DNA from: Bacteroidales bacterium
GTDB taxonomy: Bacteria; Bacteroidota; Bacteroidia; Bacteroidales; UBA932
Length of the DNA stretch: 64,000 nt
Assembly (NCBI GenBank): GCA_017647795.1
Contig: JAGCJX010000025.1
Location: forward strand, 1 to 64,000
Reading direction: 5' to 3'
A program made the position numbers and the translations under genes. Position 1 is the stretch's first letter, and every line of letters begins with the position of its first letter. The notes under the pieces are model-generated. The model was given only the letters and a program-made list of their open reading frames with translations. It was not told the origin of the DNA and did no database searches. This document shows, piece by piece, positions 18,144-27,582 of this stretch.

Positions 18144-19211
18144 ATGCCATCCAATACAAGAAGATTTCTGTTGACGCTCCTCTTGGGACTTATTTTAATC
18201 CCAACAGCCCCGCTGTTTGCCCAAAGCACCGGAGTCCGAATCAACACCATCGTCATTGACCCCGGACACGGAGGGAAAGATGCCGGTTGTGTCAGCCGGG
18301 ATGGCAAAACCCTGGAAAAGAACGTAGTACTGGACGTCGCCCTCAAGTTGGGCAAACGCATTGAAGAGGCCTATCCCGATGTCAAGGTCATCTACACCCG
18401 GTCCACTGACAAATTCATCCCGTTGGACCAACGTGCCGCCATCGCCAACAAGAACAACGCAGACCTGTTCATTTCCATCCACGTCAATTCCGTCAAAAAC
18501 AACGCCTCGGCCCGCGGCACCGAAACCTGGGTCATGGGGATGCACAAAAGTGCTTCGAACTTCGAGGTCTGTAAACTGGAAAACTCGGTGATTGTGCTGG
18601 AAGAAGATTATTCCTCCAACTACCAGGGATTTGATCCCAACAATCCCGAATCTTATATCATCTTCTCACTCCTACAAAATGCCCACCTGGAACAAAGCCT
18701 CGACCTAGCAGACAAAATGCAGACCCAGTTCCGGGCCGGAGCCATCAAGAAGGACCGTGGCATCAAGCAAGGAGGGCTCCTCGTGCTGTGGAAATGCACC
18801 ATGCCCGCCGTTTTGACCGAAATCGGCTTCATGTCCAATGCGGAAGACCTCAAGGTAATGCGCAGTGCTGCCCAACGCGACAAAATGGCCGGCAGCATCT
18901 TTGAGGCCATCAAAAAATACAAACAAGCCTACGAGCGCGACTTGGACGTGGTCACCTCCCCGACAACGATCAAACCCCAAGGCGAACAGAACGAACAAGG
19001 CAAATACCGGATCCAGATTTTTGCCTCAACCAAACAGCTTTCGCCGAACGATCCAGCCTTCAAAGGACTGAAGGACTGCGAAGCGATTACCGCCAACTCG
19101 ATGTTCAAATACACCTTTGGCCGCTACGCTTCCGAAACCGAAGCCCGAAAAGACCTCCCTTATGTGCGTCAATACTTCCCAGAGGCCTTTGTAACGCAGA
19201 TTTCGAAATAA
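18144..19211 (+). CDS. N-acetylmuramoyl-L-alanine amidase with SPOR-like C-terminus
   Basis: A 355-residue exported Amidase_3 zinc hydrolase that cleaves the peptide stem from muramic acid during cell separation. Motifs are VIDPGHGGKDAG (Zn-His), KNVVLDVALKLG (Glu helix), LFISIHVNSVKN (Zn-His) and VLTEIGFMSNAEDL (catalytic Glu). A signal peptide covers about residues 1-26. The last 75 residues (GKYRIQIFASTKQLS... FGRYASETEARKDLPYVR) form a SPOR-type peptidoglycan-binding domain. It is divergent from lptD. Confidence 0.93.
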   Translation: MPSNTRRFLLTLLLGLILIPTAPLFAQSTGVRINTIVIDPGHGGKDAGCVSRDGKTLEKNVVLDVALKLGKRIEEAYPDVKVIYTRSTDKFIPLDQRAAIANKNNADLFISIHVNSVKNNASARGTETWVMGMHKSASNFEVCKLENSVIVLEEDYSSNYQGFDPNNPESYIIFSLLQNAHLEQSLDLADKMQTQFRAGAIKKDRGIKQGGLLVLWKCTMPAVLTEIGFMSNAEDLKVMRSAAQRDKMAGSIFEAIKKYKQAYERDLDVVTSPTTIKPQGEQNEQGKYRIQIFASTKQLSPNDPAFKGLKDCEAITANSMFKYTFGRYASETEARKDLPYVRQYFPEAFVTQISK

Positions 19212-19409
19212 GACCAAAAAAAATCCTCTTTTTCTGCTCAAAAAATTTGAAAAATTGGGATTTTTGACTTCAAAAATTGGCCTAAAAATTATTCTTCTTC
19301 TGTATGAGTGAGTTAGGATTTTTCGAGCATTTTTACGTCAATTTTATTTTCATTTCAAGAAAAATTGCCTCAACTTTGCAGACCGAACCCAATTGAAACT
19401 TTCAATTAA

Positions 19410-20831
19410 ATGACCGATCAAAATCACAAACAAGTATGGGCTAAGTGCCTGGAAATCATCAAGGACAACCTTGGTGAGTCCCGCTATTCCACTTGGTTCA
19501 AGCCGATCGAAGTCATTTCCTTGGAAGACAAAACCCTGACGTTGGGCATTCCTTCCGAATTCTTCAAAGAATACATCGAAGAACACTTCCTTTCACTGCT
19601 CAGCAGCGTCCTTCAACGCGAAATCGGTCCTGATGCAAAATTATACTATCAGGTCAACACCGTTCAAGATGCTTCTGTCACTTATCCCCAAAAAACCTAC
19701 CGGGATTTGAGCAATCCGACCATCCCGGCTCCGGTCAATCCCGACGAAGTGGATTCCCGTGTTGCTCCCGGATTGAGAAGAATGGAAGTAAACCCGAATT
19801 TGAACCCCAATTACACCTTTGAAAATTTCATCCAAGGCGAATGCAACTTGCTGGGAAGAAGTGCTGGGGTACAAATTTCCGAAAAACCGGGTAACAACGC
19901 CTTCAACCCGTTGTTCCTGTTTGGAGGCCCGGGACTTGGAAAAACCCACTTGGCACAAGCCATCGGTATCGGCATCAAAGAAAAACATCCGGAAAAAGTT
20001 GTGCTCTATGTGAGCGCCAACAAATTCCAAACCCAATATGTGGATGCAGTCAAATTCAAAAACAAATTGAACGACTTCCTCCACTTCTACCAATCCATTG
20101 ACGTTTTGATCTTGGACGACGTGCAAGAATTTGCGGAGAAACCGGGTACCCAAAATGCCTTCTTCCACATCTTCAACCACCTGCACATGTCCGGCAAACA
20201 GCTCATCCTCACTTGCGACCGCCCGCCGGTGGAACTCCAAGGTTTGGAAGCCCGCCTGCTGTCCCGATTCAAATGGGGATTGACAGCCGAATTGACAAAA
20301 CCGGATTACAAAACCCGTCTTGCCATTTTGAAGGCAAAATGCAGCCGCGAAGGCATCGCCCTCTCGGAAGATGTGTTGCATTACCTTGCATCCGCCATCA
20401 CCAGCAACGTTCGCGAACTCGAAGGATCGTTGATTTCCTTGATGGCCAATGCAACCTTGATGCACCGCCCCATCACCGTAGAGTTGGCTCGCACCTTGAC
20501 AGGCGCCCTGGTTCCTACCGAAGAAAAGGAGGAACTCACGATGGATACCATCAACGAAAAGGTTTGCCAATACTTCGGTTTGACTTCCGAAACCTTCCTT
20601 TCTGCTTCCCGCAAACGGGAAATCTCACAAGCCCGCCAAATTGCCATGTACCTCGGTCGCCAATACACCGAACAATCCTTGGCTGAGATTGGTGCCAGCT
20701 TGGGAGGCAAGACGCATGCAACGGTTCTTCACTCTTGCAAGACCGTTCGGGACTTGATGCACACGGACGATTTGTTCCGTACCTACGTTCGAGACATAGA
20801 GAAGTCCCTCCATCTGAACACCAACAACTAA
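19410..20831 (+). CDS. dnaA: Chromosomal replication initiator DnaA
   Basis: A 473-residue AAA+ initiator. It has domain I (VWAKCLEIIKDNLGESRYSTWFKP), a linker, Walker A LFGGPGLGKTHLAQAI, Walker B VLILDDVQEFA, and the arginine-finger region LEARLLSRFKWGL. C-terminal domain IV contains the DnaA signature GGKTHATVLHSCKTV. The 198 bases upstream are AT-rich with runs of A and T, but I find no cluster of TTATNCACA boxes, so an origin here is not supported. CAACTTTG at 19372-19379 is a near-consensus -7 element. Confidence 0.98.
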   Translation: MTDQNHKQVWAKCLEIIKDNLGESRYSTWFKPIEVISLEDKTLTLGIPSEFFKEYIEEHFLSLLSSVLQREIGPDAKLYYQVNTVQDASVTYPQKTYRDLSNPTIPAPVNPDEVDSRVAPGLRRMEVNPNLNPNYTFENFIQGECNLLGRSAGVQISEKPGNNAFNPLFLFGGPGLGKTHLAQAIGIGIKEKHPEKVVLYVSANKFQTQYVDAVKFKNKLNDFLHFYQSIDVLILDDVQEFAEKPGTQNAFFHIFNHLHMSGKQLILTCDRPPVELQGLEARLLSRFKWGLTAELTKPDYKTRLAILKAKCSREGIALSEDVLHYLASAITSNVRELEGSLISLMANATLMHRPITVELARTLTGALVPTEEKEELTMDTINEKVCQYFGLTSETFLSASRKREISQARQIAMYLGRQYTEQSLAEIGASLGGKTHATVLHSCKTVRDLMHTDDLFRTYVRDIEKSLHLNTNN

Positions 20832-20837
20832 CCCGAT

Positions 20838-22280
20838 ATGGACAGTAAACAAGTACTCGCCTATTTCAGCGAGATTATGGCCGTTCCGAGAGAATCCGGC
20901 CACGAGGAGCTTATTATCCAATATCTCCAAGATTTTGCCCGCAAAAACAACCTGGAATGCAAAACCGACGAAGCCGGCAACGTGTTGATCACCAAACCTG
21001 CTTCCCAAGGTTGCGAAAAAGCACCCGTCGTTGTCCTCCAAAGTCACTCCGATATGGTATGTGAGAAAAACAACGGGGTGGAGCACGACTTTGCCAAAGA
21101 CCCGATCCGTGCGGTCATCGAAGATGGCTGGTTGATTGCCAAAGACACCACCCTTGGAGCCGACTGCGGCATTGGTATGGCAGCCCAAATGGCAGCCTTG
21201 ACCGATGAAAGCCTGCAACACGGACCCCTCGAAGCCTTGTTTACCGTTTCAGAAGAAACCGGTTTGGACGGGGCATTTGCCTTGAAACCGGATTTCCTGC
21301 AAGGCCGTATGTTGATCAACCTGGACTCCGAAGACGAAGGAGAACTCTTCATCGGCTGCGCAGGTGGTATCGACACCACTGCGGTCTTTGATTACCAAGC
21401 CATCCAACCGGCAGCCGGTTTGCAATACTTCAAACTGGGCTTCAAAGGCGGTATGGGCGGCCACAGCGGTGACGACATCAACAAGAACCGCTCCAACGCA
21501 GTCCAACTCATCGCACGTGTGTTGTTCGATTTGAACGACCGTTTCGAAATGACGCTCTGTACCCTCAACGGCGGTAACAAACGCAACGCCATTGCCCGTG
21601 AATCCGAAGCCATCATCGGTCTGCCGGCAGCAGCCGTAGCAGAAGCCTCCGCCTTGGCACAACTGCGTGGTCAAGAAATTCAAGACGAATTTGCGACCAG
21701 CGATCCTGACGTACGCTTCTACTGGGAAGCTTGCGAGGCTCAAAACGAAGCCATTGATGCCGACACCACCGGTCGTCTCATCCTGGCCTTGAATGCAGTA
21801 GCGCACGGTGTCCTCGATATGAGCGCTGACATCGCCGGCCTGGTAGAAACCTCCACCAACCTGGCTTCGGTCAAAATGCAACCCGAGCACAAGATCCGCA
21901 TCGGCACCAGCCAACGCAGTTCTACCAACAGTGCCCGCTACTACGCATCCCGCCGCGTGGAATCTGCGTTCCGCCTGGCCGGTGCAACCGTCACCCACGA
22001 ATCAGAATACCCGGGCTGGAAACCGAGATTGACCTCTCCCCTCTTGGAAGTCTGCAAAAACAGCTACCAGGAACTCTTCCACCAAGAACCCGTTGTTCGC
22101 GCCATCCACGCCGGACTGGAATGCGGCCTGTTCTTGGACAAATACCCCGATATGGATATGATTTCCTTTGGACCGACCATCCGTGGCGTACACGCTCCTG
22201 GCGAACGTCTGGATCTCGCATCCTTGGATAAATTTGTTGATCACCTCACCGACGTCATTGAAAAATTAGCACGCGTATGA
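20838..22280 (+). CDS. pepD: Beta-Ala-Xaa/Xaa-His dipeptidase PepD (M20)
   Basis: A 480-residue M20 zinc aminoacyl-histidine dipeptidase. Metal and catalytic motifs are VVVLQSHSDMVCEK (His, Asp), TLGADCGIGMAAQMA (bridging Asp), VSEETGLDGAF (catalytic Glu), NLDSEDEGELFIGCAGG, and the lid GFKGGMGGHSGDDINKNR. It starts six bases after the dnaA stop, and its stop overlaps the rpe start by four bases. Confidence 0.95.
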   Translation: MDSKQVLAYFSEIMAVPRESGHEELIIQYLQDFARKNNLECKTDEAGNVLITKPASQGCEKAPVVVLQSHSDMVCEKNNGVEHDFAKDPIRAVIEDGWLIAKDTTLGADCGIGMAAQMAALTDESLQHGPLEALFTVSEETGLDGAFALKPDFLQGRMLINLDSEDEGELFIGCAGGIDTTAVFDYQAIQPAAGLQYFKLGFKGGMGGHSGDDINKNRSNAVQLIARVLFDLNDRFEMTLCTLNGGNKRNAIARESEAIIGLPAAAVAEASALAQLRGQEIQDEFATSDPDVRFYWEACEAQNEAIDADTTGRLILALNAVAHGVLDMSADIAGLVETSTNLASVKMQPEHKIRIGTSQRSSTNSARYYASRRVESAFRLAGATVTHESEYPGWKPRLTSPLLEVCKNSYQELFHQEPVVRAIHAGLECGLFLDKYPDMDMISFGPTIRGVHAPGERLDLASLDKFVDHLTDVIEKLARV

Positions 22281-22924
22281 TAGTAGCTCCCTCTATGCTT
22301 TCTGCCGACTTCGGCAATTTGAAGCGCGACGTAGAAATGGTGAACGAATCGGAAGCCGGTTTGTTCCACCTCGACATCATGGACGGCGTTTTCGTCCCGA
22401 ACATTTCTTACGGTTTCCCCGTGGTAAAATCCATTGCCAAAGCAGCCCGCAAACCGATGGATGCCCACCTGATGATTGTGGACCCGGACCGTTATGTGAG
22501 CCAGTTCGCTGACATGGGAGTGGAATACCTGAGCGTTCACTACGAAGCTTGTACCCACTTGCACCGTTCCTTGACCAACATCCGAAACCTGGGAATGAAA
22601 GCCGGGGTGGCCCTCAATCCACATACCAACGTCCAACTCATCGAAGACGTGTTGGATTGCTGTGACTTTGTCCTGATCATGTCCGTAAATCCGGGCTTTG
22701 GCGGTCAGTCCTTCATTCCCCGTGCCGTGGAAAAGGTACGCCAACTCAAGGCCATGATCCAAGCCCAAGGTTTGAACACCTTGATTGAAGTGGATGGTGG
22801 TGTCAACTTTGAAAATGTGAAAGTATTGGCAGAAGCAGGTGCCGACATCGTCGTAGCCGGCAGCACGGTATTCTCTGCACCGGACCCGACCGAAGCCATC
22901 AGCCGCCTGACTTACCTCAAGTAG
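22277..22924 (+). CDS. rpe: Ribulose-phosphate 3-epimerase
   Basis: A 215-residue TIM-barrel enzyme of the pentose phosphate pathway. It shows APSMLSADFGNLKRDVEMV, the metal-binding FHLDIMDGVFVPNISYG, DAHLMIVDP, SVNPGFGGQSFIP and IEVDGGVNFEN. Its ATGA start overlaps pepD. Its 3' end overlaps the convergent birA 3' end by 13 bases. Confidence 0.97.
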   Translation: MIVAPSMLSADFGNLKRDVEMVNESEAGLFHLDIMDGVFVPNISYGFPVVKSIAKAARKPMDAHLMIVDPDRYVSQFADMGVEYLSVHYEACTHLHRSLTNIRNLGMKAGVALNPHTNVQLIEDVLDCCDFVLIMSVNPGFGGQSFIPRAVEKVRQLKAMIQAQGLNTLIEVDGGVNFENVKVLAEAGADIVVAGSTVFSAPDPTEAISRLTYLK

Positions 22925-23688
22925 GCGATCTCCTGAAACGAAAATACACGCTCTTGCCCGCGTTCTTCATCCAAGACACGTAGGCAAGAGCGTTTGTCTA
23001 TGCCCAGGATGCGACCGGTAAAACGACGGGGCGGAGTCACCGTCTTGTCCTCGTAAAGCGCAGACACTCCCAACCGATACAAACGATCCAGGTAAGCGGT
23101 TCCCAACGCAGTTGCACCCGACTCTGTATCAATCAGGGAACGGAATGCGTGCAAATGGCCCAGCAAGCTGACAAGTTCTTCCTTCGGGTCCAACTCCGGG
23201 AGCGGACGGTCCGGAAAATGTTCGGCCAAGGCCAGGCGCAGAGAAGTCGGATTCGGCAAGGAGGCCGGGAACTCGGTCTGCGACAAGTTGAGTCCGATGC
23301 CCACCACCGTAGACAAGATGCGTTCGGAAGTCAGGCTGTGTTCAATGAGGATTCCACAGATTTTTTTGTCGCCGAGGTAGATATCGTTCGGCCATTTGAT
23401 TTGGGGTGCAAGCCCCCACTCCGCCAAATAAGCACAAATGCCCAAGGCCGTCGCTTGGGAAATCAGGAACTGACGGGAGGGTGACAAATTGGCGGGTTTG
23501 ATCAAACAGGAGAATGTCAGATTTTTACCCCGGTCACTCGTCCAGGTATTGCCCCGCTGACCCCTGCCAGCCGTCTGCATATCAGCCGCCCAAACCGTTG
23601 AATCCGAAGCATTTGCAGCTTCTTCTTTCGCCAACCGATTGGTCGAGTCAACGACCTCGTACCAATGAATGATGACATCCTTTCCCAT
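22912..23688 (-). CDS. birA: Biotin-[acetyl-CoA-carboxylase] ligase
   Basis: A 258-residue biotin protein ligase without the N-terminal winged helix of E. coli BirA, so not a repressor. Motifs are VVDSTNRLAKEEA, the biotinoyl-AMP loop MQTAGRGQRGNTWTSDRGKN, IKWPNDIYLGDKKICGILIE and VVGIGLNLSQ. A C-terminal SH3-like domain follows (ALYEDKTVTPPRRFTGRILGI). It is divergent from rsfS. Confidence 0.95.
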   Translation of the reverse strand: MGKDVIIHWYEVVDSTNRLAKEEAANASDSTVWAADMQTAGRGQRGNTWTSDRGKNLTFSCLIKPANLSPSRQFLISQATALGICAYLAEWGLAPQIKWPNDIYLGDKKICGILIEHSLTSERILSTVVGIGLNLSQTEFPASLPNPTSLRLALAEHFPDRPLPELDPKEELVSLLGHLHAFRSLIDTESGATALGTAYLDRLYRLGVSALYEDKTVTPPRRFTGRILGIDKRSCLRVLDEERGQERVFSFQEIAYLR

Positions 23689-23696
23689 AATTGCAC

Positions 23697-23704
23697 TATA
23701 TTTG
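23697..23704 (+). promoter_or_regulatory. -7 element TATATTTG for the rsfS-ftsH operon
   Basis: Perfect TAnnTTTG, 26 bases upstream of the rsfS start and inside the birA-rsfS divergent gap. Confidence 0.6.
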
Positions 23705-23730
23705 CAGGGACAAATGTAAACAAAAAACAG

Positions 23731-24078
23731 ATGAAAGAATTAGAAACAATTGCAAACGCAATGCTGGAGAAAAAAGGCCAGCACGTTTGTTCCTTGGATT
23801 TGAGAAGTGTAGGTACCGCTATTTCCGACTATTTTGTGATCTGCAACGCGGATTCAACCACCAACGTATCCGCCATTTGCGATAATGTAGAAGAATGCAT
23901 GCACCGGGAATGCAACCGCAAAGTAATGCGGATGCAAGGCCGTGAGAACTCCTTCTGGATCATCCTCGATTACTCCGACATCGTGGTCCACATTTTCCAA
24001 ACCGAATACCGCAATTTCTACCGCCTCGAAGACCTCTGGGCAGATGCTCCTAGAACCGAATACGAAGACTACGAATAA
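23731..24078 (+). CDS. rsfS: Ribosomal silencing factor RsfS
   Basis: A 115-residue RsfS/Iojap protein that binds uL14 and blocks subunit joining in starvation. The conserved core is LDLRSVGTAISDYFVICNADS, with QGRENSFWIILDYSDIVVHIF and YRLEDLWADAP. ATG 23731 (MKELETIANAM) is chosen over a longer in-frame reading that begins inside the birA promoter region. First gene of a tight operon; four bases precede ftsH. Confidence 0.95.
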   Translation: MKELETIANAMLEKKGQHVCSLDLRSVGTAISDYFVICNADSTTNVSAICDNVEECMHRECNRKVMRMQGRENSFWIILDYSDIVVHIFQTEYRNFYRLEDLWADAPRTEYEDYE

Positions 24079-24082
24079 TCCC

Positions 24083-26044
24083 ATGGCCCCTACAAACACG
24101 AAAAAGACACCCAACAAAACCAACGCTAAAAAGAAAACCGGCAAACCGATGCAACGCAAACCCGTCTTCAATTCGATGTGGTTTTATTTGTTGCTGGTCG
24201 TCGGTACTTTTTATGTGGCCAACACCTATACGCAGACCGATCCGGTCCAAAGTGAGTTGTATGTATTTGAAGAACAAATGGTTCCTGCTGGCGACGTAGA
24301 AAAACTCACCTACATCACCAACCAAAACCGGTGTGAGGTAACCATCAAACAAGACAGCCTCGAAAAATACGCAGAATACTTCCCGGGACGCCTTCCCAAA
24401 TACGGTCCCCATTTCTATTTCCAAGTATCTTCTGCATTTGAAGGTGAGAAGCAACTCGGCGAACTTCGCCGCAGCCTGCCCGAGGACAAACGCTTTTCCA
24501 TCACCACCGAAACCCGCAAAGACTACTTCGGCAGCATCCTGGAATGGTTGCTCTTCCCCCTGCTGATGTTCGGTCTGCTGTACTTCATCATGTTCCGACC
24601 GATGCAAAAAGGCATGGGTGGCGGTGCACAAGGAGGAGGAGGCTTCTTCAATGTGGGAAAATCACAAGCCAAGCTGTTTGACAAAGACAACAATACAAAA
24701 GTCACCTTCAAAGATGTGGCAGGTCTGGACGAAGCAAAGATCGAAGTGATGGAAATTGTGGACTTCCTGAAAAATCCGGCCAAATACACAGCCTTGGGTG
24801 GAAAAATCCCCAAAGGTGCCTTGCTGGTAGGCCCTCCGGGTACTGGTAAGACCTTGCTGGCCAAAGCCGTTGCCGGCGAAGCCAACGTTCCTTTCTTCTC
24901 CATCTCGGGTTCTGACTTTGTTGAAATGTTTGTCGGCGTGGGTGCGTCCCGCGTACGTGACCTCTTCCGCCAAGCGAAAGAGAAAGCCCCGTGCATTGTC
25001 TTCATCGATGAAATCGACGCTGTTGGCCGTGCCCGTGGCAAAAACACCGGTTTCTCGTCCAACGACGAACGGGAAAACACCTTGAACCAATTGCTGACCG
25101 AAATGGACGGCTTCGGTTCGAACTCCGGTGTCATCATCTTGGCCGCTACCAACCGGGCAGATATCCTAGACAAAGCGTTGATGCGTGCCGGCCGTTTTGA
25201 CCGTCAGATCCACGTGGACCTGCCGGAACTGAAAGAACGCGAAGCCATTTTCAACGTGCACTTGCGCAAGCTCAAACTGAATCCGGAATTGCAAATCGAC
25301 TTCCTGGCCAAACAAACACCGGGCTTCTCGGGTGCGGACATCGCCAATGTCTGCAACGAGGCCGCCTTGATTGCGGCCCGTCGGGACAAAGCCGCCATCG
25401 AAAAACAAGATTTCCTGGATGCCATCGACCGCATCGTCGGCGGTTTGGAACGTCGCAACAAAATCATTTCGCCCGAAGAAAAACGGACCATCGCCTTCCA
25501 CGAAGCCGGACACGCTACCGTCAGCTGGCTCTTACCAAATGCCAATCCCCTGCTCAAGGTTACCATCATCCCGCGTGGAAAAGCCCTGGGTGCAGCCTGG
25601 TACCTCCCGGAAGAACGCCAACTGACCACGACCGAACAAATGATGGATGAAATGGCAGCAACCTTGGGGGGACGTGCCGCTGAAGAAATCATCAACGGCC
25701 GTATCTCCACCGGAGCCTTGAGCGACCTGGAAAAGGTAACCAAACAAGCCTATGCCATGGTAACCTACTTCGGTATGAGTGAACAGGTGGGCCACCTCTC
25801 CTTCTACGATTCTACCGAAAGCGGATACAACTTCAACAAACCCTACAGCGAAAAAACGGCGGAACTGATTGACCGGGAGGCACGCTCCTTCATCGACCAG
25901 GCTCACGAAACCGCTTTGCGCATCCTGCGTGAAAACCGCGAAGGGTTTACTGCCTTGGCAGAATTGCTCTTGGAACGCGAAGTTATCTTCAGCGAAGACC
26001 TTGAAAACATATTTGGACCCCGCAAAAAGCAAGTAACGGAATAA
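24083..26044 (+). CDS. ftsH: ATP-dependent zinc metalloprotease FtsH
   Basis: A 653-residue membrane AAA+ protease. Two membrane segments (about 33-51 and 151-170) bracket a periplasmic domain, followed by a Gly-rich linker ([15 protein letters not shown]-like). The AAA module has Walker [17 protein letters not shown], Walker [14 protein letters not shown] and [23 protein letters not shown]. The M41 zinc site is [15 protein letters not shown] 24083 (MAPTNTKK) starts four bases after rsfS; a longer frame overlapping rsfS is rejected. Confidence 0.97.
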   Translation: MAPTNTKKTPNKTNAKKKTGKPMQRKPVFNSMWFYLLLVVGTFYVANTYTQTDPVQSELYVFEEQMVPAGDVEKLTYITNQNRCEVTIKQDSLEKYAEYFPGRLPKYGPHFYFQVSSAFEGEKQLGELRRSLPEDKRFSITTETRKDYFGSILEWLLFPLLMFGLLYFIMFRPMQKGMGGGAQGGGGFFNVGKSQAKLFDKDNNTKVTFKDVAGLDEAKIEVMEIVDFLKNPAKYTALGGKIPKGALLVGPPGTGKTLLAKAVAGEANVPFFSISGSDFVEMFVGVGASRVRDLFRQAKEKAPCIVFIDEIDAVGRARGKNTGFSSNDERENTLNQLLTEMDGFGSNSGVIILAATNRADILDKALMRAGRFDRQIHVDLPELKEREAIFNVHLRKLKLNPELQIDFLAKQTPGFSGADIANVCNEAALIAARRDKAAIEKQDFLDAIDRIVGGLERRNKIISPEEKRTIAFHEAGHATVSWLLPNANPLLKVTIIPRGKALGAAWYLPEERQLTTTEQMMDEMAATLGGRAAEEIINGRISTGALSDLEKVTKQAYAMVTYFGMSEQVGHLSFYDSTESGYNFNKPYSEKTAELIDREARSFIDQAHETALRILRENREGFTALAELLLEREVIFSEDLENIFGPRKKQVTE

Positions 26045-26047
26045 ACT

Positions 26048-26881
26048 ATGAAGAACTTTTTGGTAAGAACCGCCAGCAGTGTGGTGTTTGTACTCTTGAT
26101 GTTGTTGGCCACCCTGTGGCACCCCATTGCGTTTGCAGCCGTTTTTGGCTTCATCCTTGTAGTCATGGAATACGAATACTGGAACATCACTGTCGGCGCT
26201 CGCTTCCGAAAAGAAAAGCTCCTCATTGCAGCCGCTTCGCTTTTCCTTTTTGGCGCGGCCTTCTTACAACGCTACGGCTGTCCCCTGGACTTGGGACAGC
26301 TGTTGCTGTTTGTACTCTTTCCCGTAGGATTCTTCATCCTACAACTCTACAACAAAGATCAAGAGGCCTTCAAACAATACCCGTACCTGCTGCTTCCCAT
26401 CTTGTACATGGCCCTGCCATTCAGCCTGTTCCACCTCTTCTGGGATATCAATGCATCGGGGTATAGCGGCGTCATTGTCTTGGGAATCCTCATCCTATTG
26501 TGGTGTTCGGATGCCGGAGCGTACATTTTCGGCACCCTCTTCGGTCAAAAAAACGGACACCGCCTCTTCCCGTCGATCTCCCCGAAAAAATCCTGGGAAG
26601 GTTTCTTTGGAGGACTGGCCACCTCCGTTCTGGCCGGCTTTGTAATGCACAAAATCAACATCTTCCCTTTTGGTCTGATTCATAGCATGGTACTGGGTGC
26701 TTTGGTTGCCTCGTTCGGAACCTGGGGGGATTTGGTGGAATCACAAATAAAGCGTAATTTTGGGGTCAAAGATTCGGGTAAGATTATGCCCGGCCACGGA
26801 GGCATGCTCGACCGTTTTGACGGGGCACTGCTTGCCATCCCGGTCGTGGCTGTTTACCTGGCTTGCTTTGGACTCATTTAA
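26048..26881 (+). CDS. cdsA: Phosphatidate cytidylyltransferase
   Basis: A 277-residue integral membrane enzyme making CDP-diacylglycerol. It has several hydrophobic segments and the CdsA signature SQIKRNFGVKDSGKIMPGHG followed by GMLDRFD. GTLFGQKNGHRLFPSISPKK and SWEGFFGGL are also typical. Three bases separate it from ftsH; the downstream psd uses the same lipid pathway. Confidence 0.96.
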   Translation: MKNFLVRTASSVVFVLLMLLATLWHPIAFAAVFGFILVVMEYEYWNITVGARFRKEKLLIAAASLFLFGAAFLQRYGCPLDLGQLLLFVLFPVGFFILQLYNKDQEAFKQYPYLLLPILYMALPFSLFHLFWDINASGYSGVIVLGILILLWCSDAGAYIFGTLFGQKNGHRLFPSISPKKSWEGFFGGLATSVLAGFVMHKINIFPFGLIHSMVLGALVASFGTWGDLVESQIKRNFGVKDSGKIMPGHGGMLDRFDGALLAIPVVAVYLACFGLI

Positions 26882-26893
26882 AACCTATAAACT

Positions 26894-27562
26894 ATGAAAT
26901 TACACAAGGAAGGCCGTACCATCATATACGGATCTTATTTTATCTGTATTGCGTTGACCCTCGGCTTGTTCCTCCTCTACGGTTTCGACTCGTTCGGCGC
27001 CTGGGCTTGGTTTGTCGTTTCGTTCGTCTTTGCCGCCTTCAATACCATCTTCTTCCGCGACCCGGTCCGTCACCCCATCGGTACTGACCGCAAAGTCTGC
27101 GCTCCCGCAGATGGTAAAATCGTCATTATCAAGGAAGTTGTTGAAAAAGAATACTTCAAGGAAAAAATGATGCAAGTCTCCATTTTCATGTCGCCACTGA
27201 ATGTACACGTCAACTGGTACCCGATTCGTGGCGTCGTGGAATTCTTCCGCTACCATGCTGGGGAGTATTTGGTTGCTTGGCATCCCAAATCCTCGGAAAA
27301 GAACGAACGGACCACCATCGTTCTGCGCAACGAACACGGACAACGCCTGTTGATGCGCCAAATTGCCGGCTTCGTAGCCCGACGCATCGTTTGCTATGCA
27401 GAATTTGAAAAAGCAGTGGATCCGGCCCGCGAACAAGCCGGCTTTATCAAGTTCGGTTCCCGCGCAGACCTCTTCTTGCCTTTGGATGCCAAAATCCTTG
27501 TCAAAACCGGAGACAAAGTACGGGGCGGCGAGACCCTGATTGCAGAACTTCCTGAAAATTAG
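26894..27562 (+). CDS. psd: Phosphatidylserine decarboxylase proenzyme (short type)
   Basis: A 222-residue archaeal/short-type decarboxylase that forms phosphatidylethanolamine. Two N-terminal hydrophobic segments are followed by PVRHPIGTDRKVCAPADGKI and the MSPLNVHVNWYPIRG core. The self-cleavage site is the Gly-Ser in IKFGSRADLFLP, where Ser becomes the pyruvoyl group. It follows cdsA by 12 bases. Confidence 0.95.
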   Translation: MKLHKEGRTIIYGSYFICIALTLGLFLLYGFDSFGAWAWFVVSFVFAAFNTIFFRDPVRHPIGTDRKVCAPADGKIVIIKEVVEKEYFKEKMMQVSIFMSPLNVHVNWYPIRGVVEFFRYHAGEYLVAWHPKSSEKNERTTIVLRNEHGQRLLMRQIAGFVARRIVCYAEFEKAVDPAREQAGFIKFGSRADLFLPLDAKILVKTGDKVRGGETLIAELPEN

Positions 27563-27582
27563 CCTGATACTACTTATTCGTT

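Noticed and set aside
19212-19409. AT-rich gap before dnaA as a replication origin
   Set aside because: I found no cluster of TTATNCACA-type DnaA boxes on either strand; the A/T runs alone are not enough.
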